Assembly (NCBI GenBank): GCA_002409445.1
Contig: DHNJ01000041.1
Span: forward strand, 5,662 to 46,647
DNA from: Armatimonadetes bacterium UBA5419
GTDB taxonomy: Bacteria > Armatimonadota > UBA10988
Direction of reading: 5' to 3'
DNA length: 40,986 nucleotides
Shown here: positions 18,639-26,048 of the stretch, one piece after another
Position numbering within the stretch: the stretch's first letter is position 1
Layout: each line of letters begins with the position of its first letter
Made by a program: the position numbers and the translations under genes
The notes under the pieces: model-generated
The model's input: only the letters and a program-made list of their open reading frames with translations
What the model was told of the DNA's origin: nothing
Database searches by the model: none

Positions 18639-20129
18639 ATGAGCACTACCCCCGAGCCCGCCCCGCAGCCCGCGCCCGCTGCCGCGCCGCCGCGCAGCCG
18701 TGGTTGCGGTTGGATGGCCCTCCTGCTAGCCGTGGTCGCCACGGCGATCGCCACGGTCGCGGTCACCGCGCTGCTCTTCGACATCAAAGGCAAGAAGGCC
18801 GAGGAGGCCAACCCGTTCTTCCGCGTCGTCGAGCTGACCGACGACACCGAGGACCCGGCGGTCTGGGGTAAGAACTTCCCTATCCAGTACGACAGCTACC
18901 AGCGCACCTCCGAGATGCGCCCGACCCGCTTCGGTGGTAGCGAGACCGTGCGCCGCGAGCCGACTAGCGACGACCCGCGGACGGTGGTCAGCACCTCGCG
19001 CATCGACGAGGATCCGCGCCTGAAGTCGATGTGGGCGGGCTATGCCTTCGCGATCGACTACCGCGAGCGCCGCGGCCACGCCTACATGCTGGAGGACCAG
19101 CTCTACACCCAGCGCCAGAAGGTCGGCCAGCCGGGCACCTGCCTCCACTGCCACGGCTCGATGTACGTGCCGTACAAGAAGGCCGGCAACGGTGACGTCA
19201 CCAAGGGTTTCGAGACGCTCAACCCGATGCCCTACGCCGAGGCCGTCAAGCACGTCAACCACCCGATTTCCTGCATCGACTGCCACGACTCCCAGACCAT
19301 GGCCCTGCGCATCACGCGCCCGGGCTTCATGGAGGGCATCAAGGCGCTGAAGGCCAAGGAAGGCTTCCAGAACTACGACGTGAACCGCGACGCCACGCGC
19401 CAGGAGATGCGCAGCTACGTGTGCGCCCAGTGCCACGTCGAGTACCACTTCGCCGGTGAGGAGAAGCGCCTTACCTTCCCCTGGCACGGCGGGACGACGG
19501 CCGACGAGATGCTGGCTTGGTACGACGCTCAGAAGTACACCGACTGGACCCACGCCGAGACCGGCGCGCCGATGCTCAAGGCCCAGCACCCCGAGTTCGA
19601 GACCTGGAGCCAGGGCACGCACAGCAAGGCCGGCGTGGCCTGCGCCGACTGCCACATGCCGTACGAGCGCGTCGGTGCGCAGAAGGTCTCCGACCACCAC
19701 GTGCGCAGCCCGCTGCTCAACGTCAACCGCGCCTGCCAGACCTGCCACAAGGGCAGCGAGGAAGAGCTGGTGGCGCGTGTCGACTTGATCCAGGACCGCA
19801 CCGACAAGCTCGAGTCGACTGCGCTGGATGCGTTGGTCGACCTGATCGAGGACGTCAAGGCGGCCCGCGCGGCCGGCATCACCGACGAGCAGTTGGGCCA
19901 GCCCGGCGGTCCGTGGGAGATGCAGCGCAAGGCGTCATTCTTCATCGATCTAGTGGTCAGCGAGAACTCGATGGGCTTCCATGCGCCCCAGGAGTCGGCG
20001 CGCATGTTGGCCCAGGCGATTGACTGGCTGCGCCAGGGCCAGAAGGCCCTGTACCGCGTCGCACCCCCGGCGCCCCAGGCTGCGACGGTTGCACCGGCAG
20101 CGGCTCCGGCGGCGCCTGCCGGCACCTAA
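18639..20129 (+). CDS. nrfA: Ammonia-forming cytochrome c nitrite reductase NrfA
   Basis: NrfA reduces nitrite by six electrons to ammonium in the periplasm. The 496-residue product has an N-terminal membrane anchor or uncleaved signal helix (about 26-47) and five haem c motifs: C168 LH C171 H172, C212-H216, C262-H266, C335-H339 and C366-H370. The active-site and calcium residues are kept: RGH near 145-147, E268 and Y269 in CAQCHVEYHF, K314, Q316 and H317 in MLKAQHPEFETW. The first haem carries CLHCH; in E. coli and Wolinella it is CxxCK, with lysine as axial ligand. The C-terminal tail is Ala/Pro-rich. GGAG precedes the ATG. It forms a unit with nrfH. Confidence 0.95.
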   Translation: MSTTPEPAPQPAPAAAPPRSRGCGWMALLLAVVATAIATVAVTALLFDIKGKKAEEANPFFRVVELTDDTEDPAVWGKNFPIQYDSYQRTSEMRPTRFGGSETVRREPTSDDPRTVVSTSRIDEDPRLKSMWAGYAFAIDYRERRGHAYMLEDQLYTQRQKVGQPGTCLHCHGSMYVPYKKAGNGDVTKGFETLNPMPYAEAVKHVNHPISCIDCHDSQTMALRITRPGFMEGIKALKAKEGFQNYDVNRDATRQEMRSYVCAQCHVEYHFAGEEKRLTFPWHGGTTADEMLAWYDAQKYTDWTHAETGAPMLKAQHPEFETWSQGTHSKAGVACADCHMPYERVGAQKVSDHHVRSPLLNVNRACQTCHKGSEEELVARVDLIQDRTDKLESTALDALVDLIEDVKAARAAGITDEQLGQPGGPWEMQRKASFFIDLVVSENSMGFHAPQESARMLAQAIDWLRQGQKALYRVAPPAPQAATVAPAAAPAAPAGT

Positions 20130-20157
20130 TTCGGCGGTCTGCCGCGCTCGTGGCATA

Positions 20158-20874
20158 ATGAAGACGGCGGAGCGCGATGTGGCGGCAGATAAACGAACGA
20201 TGGTGCGGCAGATGTTCGCCCAGATCGCGCCGACCTATGACCTGCTTAACACGGTCCTTTCCGCCAATGTCCATCGCGGCTGGCGGCGGGCGGCGCTTGA
20301 TGCAGCCTGCCTGACCGACGGCTGTTGTCTCCTGGACCTAGCCACCGGCACCGCCGATGTTGCACTTGCCGCGGCACGGCGCGGCGTCCGGGTGGTCGGC
20401 GCGGACTTCTGCGCGCCCCTGCTGCGCATCGGCCAGACCAAGATCCGGCAGCAAGCGCCGGGACGGATCTGCCTAACCTTGGGCGAGGCGGACCACCTAC
20501 CGTTCGCCGATGGCAGCTTCGATGCCGTGGTCATGGCCTTCGCCCTACGCAACGTACCCTCGCCGGAGCACGCGCTGAGCGAGATGCGCCGCGTGACACG
20601 ACGTGGCGGCTGGGTCGTCAATCTCGAGCTGACCCGACCCCAAAACACGTCCTTGGCCCACATGTACCGCCTCTATCAGAACCACGTGATGCCGTTCGTC
20701 GGCTGGCTAGTTTCAGGCAACCGCGAGGCCTACACGTACCTGCCCCGGACCATCCAAGACTTCGATTCGCCCGCGCAGGTCGCCGAGCACTGTCGGCGCG
20801 CCGGGCTCGAGCAGGTCTCCTGGCAGCCGCTCTCTGGCGGCCTGGCCACCTTGCACAGGGGGCAGCGGCCATGA
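20158..20874 (+). CDS. menG: Demethylmenaquinone/ubiquinone methyltransferase (UbiE/MenG)
   Basis: The 238-residue protein is a UbiE/COQ5-family SAM-dependent methyltransferase that methylates the quinone ring in the last step of menaquinone synthesis. Motif I, LLDLATGTADVAL, lies at about 58-70, and the N-terminal family signature QIAPTYDLLN precedes it at about 22-31. Later motifs are FDAVVMAFALRNVPSPEHAL and GGWVVNLELTRP. The ATG at 20158 has no clear ribosome binding site; CATAAT just before it may be a -10, so a separate transcript with a very short leader is possible. Menaquinone is inferred from the NrfHA neighbours, since many quinones are used elsewhere. Its stop overlaps the next start (ATGA). 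Confidence 0.88.
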   Translation: MKTAERDVAADKRTMVRQMFAQIAPTYDLLNTVLSANVHRGWRRAALDAACLTDGCCLLDLATGTADVALAAARRGVRVVGADFCAPLLRIGQTKIRQQAPGRICLTLGEADHLPFADGSFDAVVMAFALRNVPSPEHALSEMRRVTRRGGWVVNLELTRPQNTSLAHMYRLYQNHVMPFVGWLVSGNREAYTYLPRTIQDFDSPAQVAEHCRRAGLEQVSWQPLSGGLATLHRGQRP

Positions 20875-21866
20875 GCCCCTCGCCCACCGTCCCGGCCAAC
20901 GTGGAGAGCCTGTTCCCCGCGATCCAGAGCGACCTAGACCTGATCGAGGTCCGCCTGCGTCAGGTGGTCCATTCGCGCCTGGCGGTTGTGCCCGAGGTCT
21001 ACCTGCACACCGTCGAGGCGGGGGGCAAGCGCATCCGCCCTGCGTTGACACTACTTTGTGCGCGCCTCATGGGTGGTATCGGCCCGACCACCTACGACCG
21101 AGCTGTCGCCGTCGAGTTGATTCACCTCGCTTCGCTGCTCCACGATGATGTGGTCGACAACAGCGACATGCGCCGGGCCCGCATGACCGCCAACCGCATC
21201 TGGGGCAACAAGAACGCGGTTCTCGTTGCCGACTTCGCGCAGGCGACCGCCGTGCACTTGCTCGCGCGCGTCTGTGACATCGAGACCATCGCCAACCTCT
21301 CCGTGACGGTCGTGCGGATGGCCGAAGGCGAACTCTGCCAGGTCTACCACGAGGGCAGCGTCGACGTCGACGAGGACCTGTACTACCGGATGATCGGTGA
21401 CAAGACCGCCTCGCTCCTGGCGCTGGCCGCGCGGCTCGGGGCGGAGGGTGCCGACGGTGACGAGCGCGCGATCGCCGTCTGCGAGACCTACGGGGAGAAG
21501 CTGGGCCTCGCGTTCCAGGTGGTCGACGACCTCCTCGATCTGACCGGCGACGAAGAGACCATCGGCAAGCCCGTCGGCAGTGATGTGCGCTGCGGCCGCC
21601 TGACGCTGGCGCCGATCCACGCACTGCGCCAGGGCGACGCCGCCGCCGAGCGTGTGCGTGACCTCGTCTGCGCCAAGGACCCAACACAGCTCGACCTACC
21701 GGCGTTGCGCGCGGTACTCGAAGCCAGCGGCAGCATCGACTACGCCCGCCGGGCGGCCGAGCGCTTGGCCGCCGAAGCCGTTGATTGTCTCGCCGACTAC
21801 GCCGGACAAGTCGAGCGTGACGCGCTCGTTACGCTCGCCGAGTACGTCATCGCCCGCACCAAGTGA
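20871..21866 (+). CDS. Polyprenyl diphosphate synthase, long-chain type
   Basis: The 331-residue protein is a trans-prenyltransferase. The first aspartate-rich motif is HDDVVD (D92, D93, D96), the second is VVDDLLD (D219, D220, D223). The N-terminal RIRPAL and the IPP-binding KRIRP region are present, as is CGRLTLAP, close to the family's GKLTLP. Small residues (A87, S88) stand five and four positions before the first motif, a pattern found in long-chain (C35 or longer) enzymes. It probably makes the side chain of menaquinone. ATG 20871 overlaps the menG stop by 4 bases and its own stop overlaps the next start, so the three genes are translationally coupled. Confidence 0.9.
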   Translation: MSPSPTVPANVESLFPAIQSDLDLIEVRLRQVVHSRLAVVPEVYLHTVEAGGKRIRPALTLLCARLMGGIGPTTYDRAVAVELIHLASLLHDDVVDNSDMRRARMTANRIWGNKNAVLVADFAQATAVHLLARVCDIETIANLSVTVVRMAEGELCQVYHEGSVDVDEDLYYRMIGDKTASLLALAARLGAEGADGDERAIAVCETYGEKLGLAFQVVDDLLDLTGDEETIGKPVGSDVRCGRLTLAPIHALRQGDAAAERVRDLVCAKDPTQLDLPALRAVLEASGSIDYARRAAERLAAEAVDCLADYAGQVERDALVTLAEYVIARTK

Positions 21867-22723
21867 GTCGTCGGATGGATCACCCGCTCCTCGCACCCGG
21901 CATAGACGGGCACACCCACACCAGCTTCTGCCCGCACGGCGACCGCCAGCCAACGCGGCGCTACCTCGAACGTGCGGTCGAGTGCGACCTGCCGCGCCTG
22001 GCCATCACCGAGCACCTGCCCCTGCCGGACGGCTTCCATGACCCGATGGGCCCCTTCCAATGCGCTATGCCGCCGGCCGACCTGCTGCCCTACCTCGACG
22101 AGGCCGAGCAGCTGCGCGCCGAGTTCGCCGATCACCTCGAGGTGCTGGTCGGTGCGGAGGTTGACTGGCTCGGCTCGGCCCAGGGCGGCTGGCACGAGGC
22201 GACCCTGGCCCAACTCGACAGCATCTGGGACCGCCTGGCCCCGGAGGCGACGCTGCTCAGCGTCCACTTCATCGGCGGCACTATCGTCGACGGTAACCCG
22301 GACCTGTCGCTCGCCTACGCCCCCGGTGAGCCGCCGGACGCTTACCACCTCGCCTACTACGACGCGCTGGACGCGGCGCTGCGGGCCTCGTGGACCGTCG
22401 GCCGCCGCGACCTGCGCCCCCGGCGCATCGGCCACCTGACGCTGCCGCGCAAGTTCATCCGTGCCCTGCCCCTGGCCGAGCCCGAGCGCGTCGAGGAGCG
22501 GGTGCTGCGCCTGTTGGAGCGGATCGCCGCCGAGGGGCTGCAACTCGACTACAACACGGCCGGCCTGGACAAAGAGCAGTGCGGCGAGACCTACCTGCCG
22601 GCGCCGTACCTGCAGCACGCGCTGGACCTCGGCATCGAGCTGGTCCATGGTAGCGACGCGCACGCCCCCGAGCGCGTCGGCAACCACCGCGACGTCGTCG
22701 CCCAGACGCTGCGCGACGCCTAG
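21863..22723 (+). CDS. PHP-domain phosphatase, HisJ/histidinol-phosphatase-like
   Basis: The 286-residue protein has the PHP superfamily metal-binding motifs: HTHTSFCPHG near residue 17 (H17, H19), the EHLP segment near 51, the GAEVDW segment near 108, and HGSDAHAPERVG near 263-268. The overall pattern matches histidinol-phosphate phosphatase of the HisJ/HisK type, which performs the penultimate step of histidine synthesis. No other his gene is present, so it may act on another phosphate ester. GTG 21863 overlaps the prenyl synthase stop (GTGA); ATG 21875 is an alternative. Its stop overlaps that of the convergent antiporter at a CTAG tetranucleotide. Confidence 0.82.
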   Translation: MSRRMDHPLLAPGIDGHTHTSFCPHGDRQPTRRYLERAVECDLPRLAITEHLPLPDGFHDPMGPFQCAMPPADLLPYLDEAEQLRAEFADHLEVLVGAEVDWLGSAQGGWHEATLAQLDSIWDRLAPEATLLSVHFIGGTIVDGNPDLSLAYAPGEPPDAYHLAYYDALDAALRASWTVGRRDLRPRRIGHLTLPRKFIRALPLAEPERVEERVLRLLERIAAEGLQLDYNTAGLDKEQCGETYLPAPYLQHALDLGIELVHGSDAHAPERVGNHRDVVAQTLRDA

Positions 22724-24159
22724 TCGTCTGCATCGAGCTCGTGCGACGGGTCGTACGGCGGCCGCACCGGGTGGCCGGCGGCGGCCAGCTTTCGTTCACC
22801 ATGACGCAACGACCAAGCCAGCGCGGGCGGCGTGATCATGGTCGTCACGATGACCATGATGACCACCGCGGCGTTCGTCAGATCGCTGATGACCCGCTCG
22901 CCGTTGAGCACCATCGAGTGCCCGATGGCCGCGAAGATCAGGCCAACCTCACCGCGCGGGATCATCGCGATGCCGATCGAGGTGCGGTCGAGCCGCTTGT
23001 CGACAACCAGGCCGCAGGCCTGCTTGCCGATGATGGCGGCAAGCGTCAGCAGTGTGGCGAAGCCCAGCACACCGGGCTCGGCAAAGGCGCTGAGTTTGAC
23101 AGTCATGCCCATCTGCACGAAGAAGATTGGCACCATCACGTCCGCCAGCGGCTGGATGCGGTGCTCCAGCGCATGGGTCTCGCCCACGTCGGTCAGGCTG
23201 CGGTAGTGCACCTCGTCGAGCAGGAGACCAGCGGCGAACGCGCCGACGATGGGCGCCAGACCGACCAGGCCCGCGAGCGCCGCTAGGCCGAAGCAAATCA
23301 GCAGCGCGGTGATCAGCAGCAGGCCCTCGCCGCGCAGGCGGCTGGCCAGGCGGAAGACGCGTGGCGCTAGCCAGATGCCGCCGACCACCGAGGCGACCAA
23401 GAACCCGACCGCCACGACGACGAGCGTCGCCACGCTGCCCAGGCCGACCGCGGTGCCGCTCGCCTTGGCGCCGATCATCGCCGAAACCACGGCCAGGATG
23501 ATCAGGCCCAGCACGTCGTCGATGACCGCCGCGCCCAGGACAATGCGCGATTCGTCGCGGTGGAGCTGGTTCAGTTCCTTCAGCACGCGCGCGGTGATGC
23601 CCACACTGGTCGCGCAGAGCGTCGCGCCGATGAAGACAAAGACCAGCGGATCGTGGCCCTCGCCCGGCAGCAACCAGGCCGACACGCCCCAGCCCAGCAG
23701 GAACGGCACCACCACGCCGATGACCGCAACGAATAAGGACGGCAGTCCGACGCGCATCATCGAGCGGAGGTTGGACTCCAGGCCGACCATGAACAGCAGG
23801 ATGATCACGCCCAGCCGCGCCAGAATGTCGATCGGCCCGCCATGCTCCAGCACGCGCGCGACGAACGCCTCCAAGCCAGGCTGGGAGCCGGGGAACAGGA
23901 GGAGGTTGCCCAGAACGACGCCAGCCACCAGCTCGCCGAGAACGGATGGTTGGCCCAGCCGCAGGAAGATCGCCCCACCGAGTTTGGCTGCCAGTAACAG
24001 CGCGATCAGGTCAAAGAGGATCGGCGTGACCGGGTCGCTATGCCCGCCGGCCGCGGCCTCCCCGCCGCCACCGCTGGTCTGAGCCCAAAGCGCGGTCGCG
24101 CCGAGGCACAGCAGCGTACCGATCGCGAAGACGGCGCGTGACCGTGACGTGCTGAGCAC
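22720..24159 (-). CDS. Cation/proton antiporter, CPA2 family
   Basis: The 479-residue protein is a Na+/H+ or K+/H+ antiporter of the CPA2/KefB-NapA group. It has about twelve hydrophobic segments, the motif LGQPSVLGELVAGVVLGN near the first conserved helix, and the key double aspartate D214-D215 in GAAVIDDVLGLI, seen in electrogenic NapA-type exchangers. The N-terminus is unusual: a hydrophobic leader ending WAQ, then a Gly/Ala-rich run (SGGGGEAAAGGH) before the first core helix, which looks like a cleavable signal peptide. GTG 24159 follows AGGAG at a spacing of 6 bases. No KTN/TrkA regulatory domain is attached. It is divergent from the LysE-type exporter. Confidence 0.88.
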   Translation of the reverse strand: MLSTSRSRAVFAIGTLLCLGATALWAQTSGGGGEAAAGGHSDPVTPILFDLIALLLAAKLGGAIFLRLGQPSVLGELVAGVVLGNLLLFPGSQPGLEAFVARVLEHGGPIDILARLGVIILLFMVGLESNLRSMMRVGLPSLFVAVIGVVVPFLLGWGVSAWLLPGEGHDPLVFVFIGATLCATSVGITARVLKELNQLHRDESRIVLGAAVIDDVLGLIILAVVSAMIGAKASGTAVGLGSVATLVVVAVGFLVASVVGGIWLAPRVFRLASRLRGEGLLLITALLICFGLAALAGLVGLAPIVGAFAAGLLLDEVHYRSLTDVGETHALEHRIQPLADVMVPIFFVQMGMTVKLSAFAEPGVLGFATLLTLAAIIGKQACGLVVDKRLDRTSIGIAMIPRGEVGLIFAAIGHSMVLNGERVISDLTNAAVVIMVIVTTMITPPALAWSLRHGERKLAAAGHPVRPPYDPSHELDADD

Positions 24160-24242
24160 ATGGCTCTCCTGTTGCCGCCAACCATTGTCGCAGCGGCTTG
24201 GTAGCGGTCAAGAGTCGCGCGACGGCATGATAGACTCAGCCC

Positions 24243-24905
24243 ATGAGTCTGGCCAAGATCGCTGGTGCCGCCTTCATCGCTGGGTTCTCCGGCGCCGCCA
24301 TGCCGGGACCGGTGCTGGCCGCGACCATCTTCTACGCCGCCGGCCCCTGGGGCGCCTGGGCTGGCGTGGCGATCATGCTGGGGCACCTCGTCCTCGAGGT
24401 CACCTTGGTCATCGCCCTGGCTCGTGGCCTCGCCCGCTGGCTGGATCGGCCCGATGCGCCGCTGGTGCGTTGGGTCGCGGGCATCGGCGGGCTGGCGCTA
24501 CTGCTGACCGGCTGGGACATGCTGCGACAGGTGCCGGACCTCTCGCTCGCGACCGTCGCCGCGACCGAACAACGGCTCTCGCCGTTCGCCGCCGGTGCGA
24601 TGCTCAGCCTGTCGAACCCCTACTTCTGGATCTGGTGGGCGACCATCGGCCTGGGCCAGTTCGCGCCGGCCAAGGCGGCCCGCGGCAACCGCGGCCTGGT
24701 CGCCTTCTACCTCGCCCACTTCAGTTCCGACCTCGTCTGGTACTCGCTAGTGGCCATCCTCATCGCCAACGGCAAGAACCTGCTCGGCGACGGCCCGTTC
24801 CGCCTGCTAATCGCCGTCTGCGGCCTGACACTGCTCGCCTTCGGCCTGCGCTTCCTCTACACCGCCTGGCGCCCGCCGCAAGTCCTGCCCGATGGCCCCG
24901 CCTAA
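24243..24905 (+). CDS. LysE/RhtB-family exporter
   Basis: This 220-residue membrane protein has about six hydrophobic segments. The N-terminal GFSGAAMPGPVLAATI corresponds to the family's SPGP motif, and SLSNPYFWIWWATIG to the conserved NP(K/Y) motif in the fourth helix of LysE/RhtB amino-acid exporters. The substrate is unknown and could be an amino acid or a related compound. The 83-base gap to the divergent antiporter must hold the promoter; no strong match is visible. The GIY-YIG gene starts inside its last 14 bases. Confidence 0.82.
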   Translation: MSLAKIAGAAFIAGFSGAAMPGPVLAATIFYAAGPWGAWAGVAIMLGHLVLEVTLVIALARGLARWLDRPDAPLVRWVAGIGGLALLLTGWDMLRQVPDLSLATVAATEQRLSPFAAGAMLSLSNPYFWIWWATIGLGQFAPAKAARGNRGLVAFYLAHFSSDLVWYSLVAILIANGKNLLGDGPFRLLIAVCGLTLLAFGLRFLYTAWRPPQVLPDGPA

Positions 24906-25284
24906 CGCAGGCATCTACCAACTCCTGCTCTGGCTGCCCGAGCCGCTGACACTAGTCGTCGGCCGGCTCGGCGAGGTACGGCTGGCGGCTGGCTACTGGG
25001 TCTACACCGGATCCGCCGCACGCGGCCTGGCGGCCCGAGTCGCGCGGCACCAGGCGACCGACAAGCCGCTGCACTGGCACATCGACCACCTGACCAGCCG
25101 CGTCGGCGTCCTCGAGGTGCGGCTGTTACCGCTAGCTGCGGGAGAGTGCGCCGTGGCGCAGGCGACCGCCGCCCTGCCCGGCGCGAACCAGCCGGTGACG
25201 GGCTTCGGATCATCCGACTGCCGCGCCGGCTGTCGCGCGCATCTGACCTGGCTAGGGCCCAGTGCCGACGCCTGGCGCACCTAA
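24892..25284 (+). CDS. GIY-YIG/DUF123-family protein
   Basis: The 130-residue protein shows the GIY-YIG nuclease pattern: GIYQLLLWL near residue 7, then GYWVYTGSAARGLAARVARH (the YIG-type strand and helix with Arg). The C-terminal half has a His-rich stretch (PLHWHIDHLTS) and Cys-rich tail (SSDCRAGCRAHLTWLG) typical of the DUF123 family, found alone or fused to other nucleases. A role as a structure-specific endonuclease is inferred; no enzyme of this subgroup is well studied. ATG 24892 overlaps the exporter by 14 bases. A strong hairpin follows the stop. Confidence 0.75.
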   Translation: MAPPNAGIYQLLLWLPEPLTLVVGRLGEVRLAAGYWVYTGSAARGLAARVARHQATDKPLHWHIDHLTSRVGVLEVRLLPLAAGECAVAQATAALPGANQPVTGFGSSDCRAGCRAHLTWLGPSADAWRT

Positions 25285-25288
25285 GCAA

Positions 25289-25321
25289 CCGACCCGCCCC
25301 ACGCTGGGTAGGACGGGTCGG
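25289..25321. terminator. Bidirectional hairpin between convergent genes
   Basis: CCGACCCG (25289-25296) pairs perfectly with CGGGTCGG (25314-25321). A second stem, CCCA-CGC-TGGG (25298-25308), sits in the loop. The hairpin begins 4 bases past the GIY-YIG stop and ends 23 bases from the ompH stop, so it can end transcription from both sides. No U-tract follows, so termination is inferred from stem strength and position. Confidence 0.55.
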
Positions 25322-25344
25322 GCTGAACTAACAACGAGCAGCGG

Positions 25345-25971
25345 CTACTGCGTCGCGTTGAGCTTCGTGATGAAGTCCGCCGTCACGTCCTGGCCACCGA
25401 ACAGGATGGTCTCGTCGCGCAGGATCATGGCCAGGCCCTTCTCCTCGGCGAGTGCCTTGGCCGCCGCCGCGACGCGCTCCGAGACCTCGGCGAAGACCTT
25501 CGCGTCCTCATCGGCGAGAACCTTGATCGCGTTGTCGCTCATCGCGCGGATCTGGGCCTGGCACTGAGCGCGGACGTTGAGCAGCGTCTGGCGCTCGGCC
25601 TTCTGCTCCGGTGTGATCGTCGCGTCATCGAGGCTCTCGAGGCGCGCGAGGTTCATGTCCCGGTCGTTGTTCAGGCGGTGCAGCGACTCAAGTTCGCGCT
25701 GCTCGTCGGCCGACAACGGATCCTTGCGCCGGAGGGCGGAGAAGCGGTTGAACTCCTCGTCCAGCAAGAGCGGGTACTTCGTGCGCCGCGTCTCGAAGTC
25801 CTCGACCAACTGGTTCTCGAGGTTCTTGAGGTGCTGGTCGCGCTCAATGAGATAGGTGGACTTGGCGCGGACTTCGGCCCACCGGACGAAGCCAATCGTT
25901 TGTGCGCTGGCCGCGCTACAGGCCGCCGCCAGAACCACCAACATCATCATTCGCCGCAGCTGCTGCGCCAT
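25345..25971 (-). CDS. ompH: OmpH/Skp-family periplasmic chaperone
   Basis: ATG 25971 follows GAGGGAGAAGAG, a good site, and gives a 208-residue precursor; in-frame starts upstream would extend into the intergenic region after bamA. Residues 1-23 form a signal peptide (LVVLAAACSAASA, cleavage before Q24). The mature protein is highly charged and helical (about 30-180), with a QLVEDFETRRTKYPLLLDEEF type pattern (shown in part), as in Skp/OmpH, whose coiled-coil arms hold unfolded outer-membrane proteins. The strand IGFVRWAEV near the start corresponds to the family's IAYVD-type strand. It ends the envelope operon, 77 bases after bamA. Confidence 0.82.
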   Translation of the reverse strand: MAQQLRRMMMLVVLAAACSAASAQTIGFVRWAEVRAKSTYLIERDQHLKNLENQLVEDFETRRTKYPLLLDEEFNRFSALRRKDPLSADEQRELESLHRLNNDRDMNLARLESLDDATITPEQKAERQTLLNVRAQCQAQIRAMSDNAIKVLADEDAKVFAEVSERVAAAAKALAEEKGLAMILRDETILFGGQDVTADFITKLNATQ

Positions 25972-26048
25972 TCTCTTCTCCCTCACTAGTCTCTTCATGA
26001 CGCCGCGAACACGCCCAATGGTTCCATCATCGCGGCCGTCGCTCGTGC

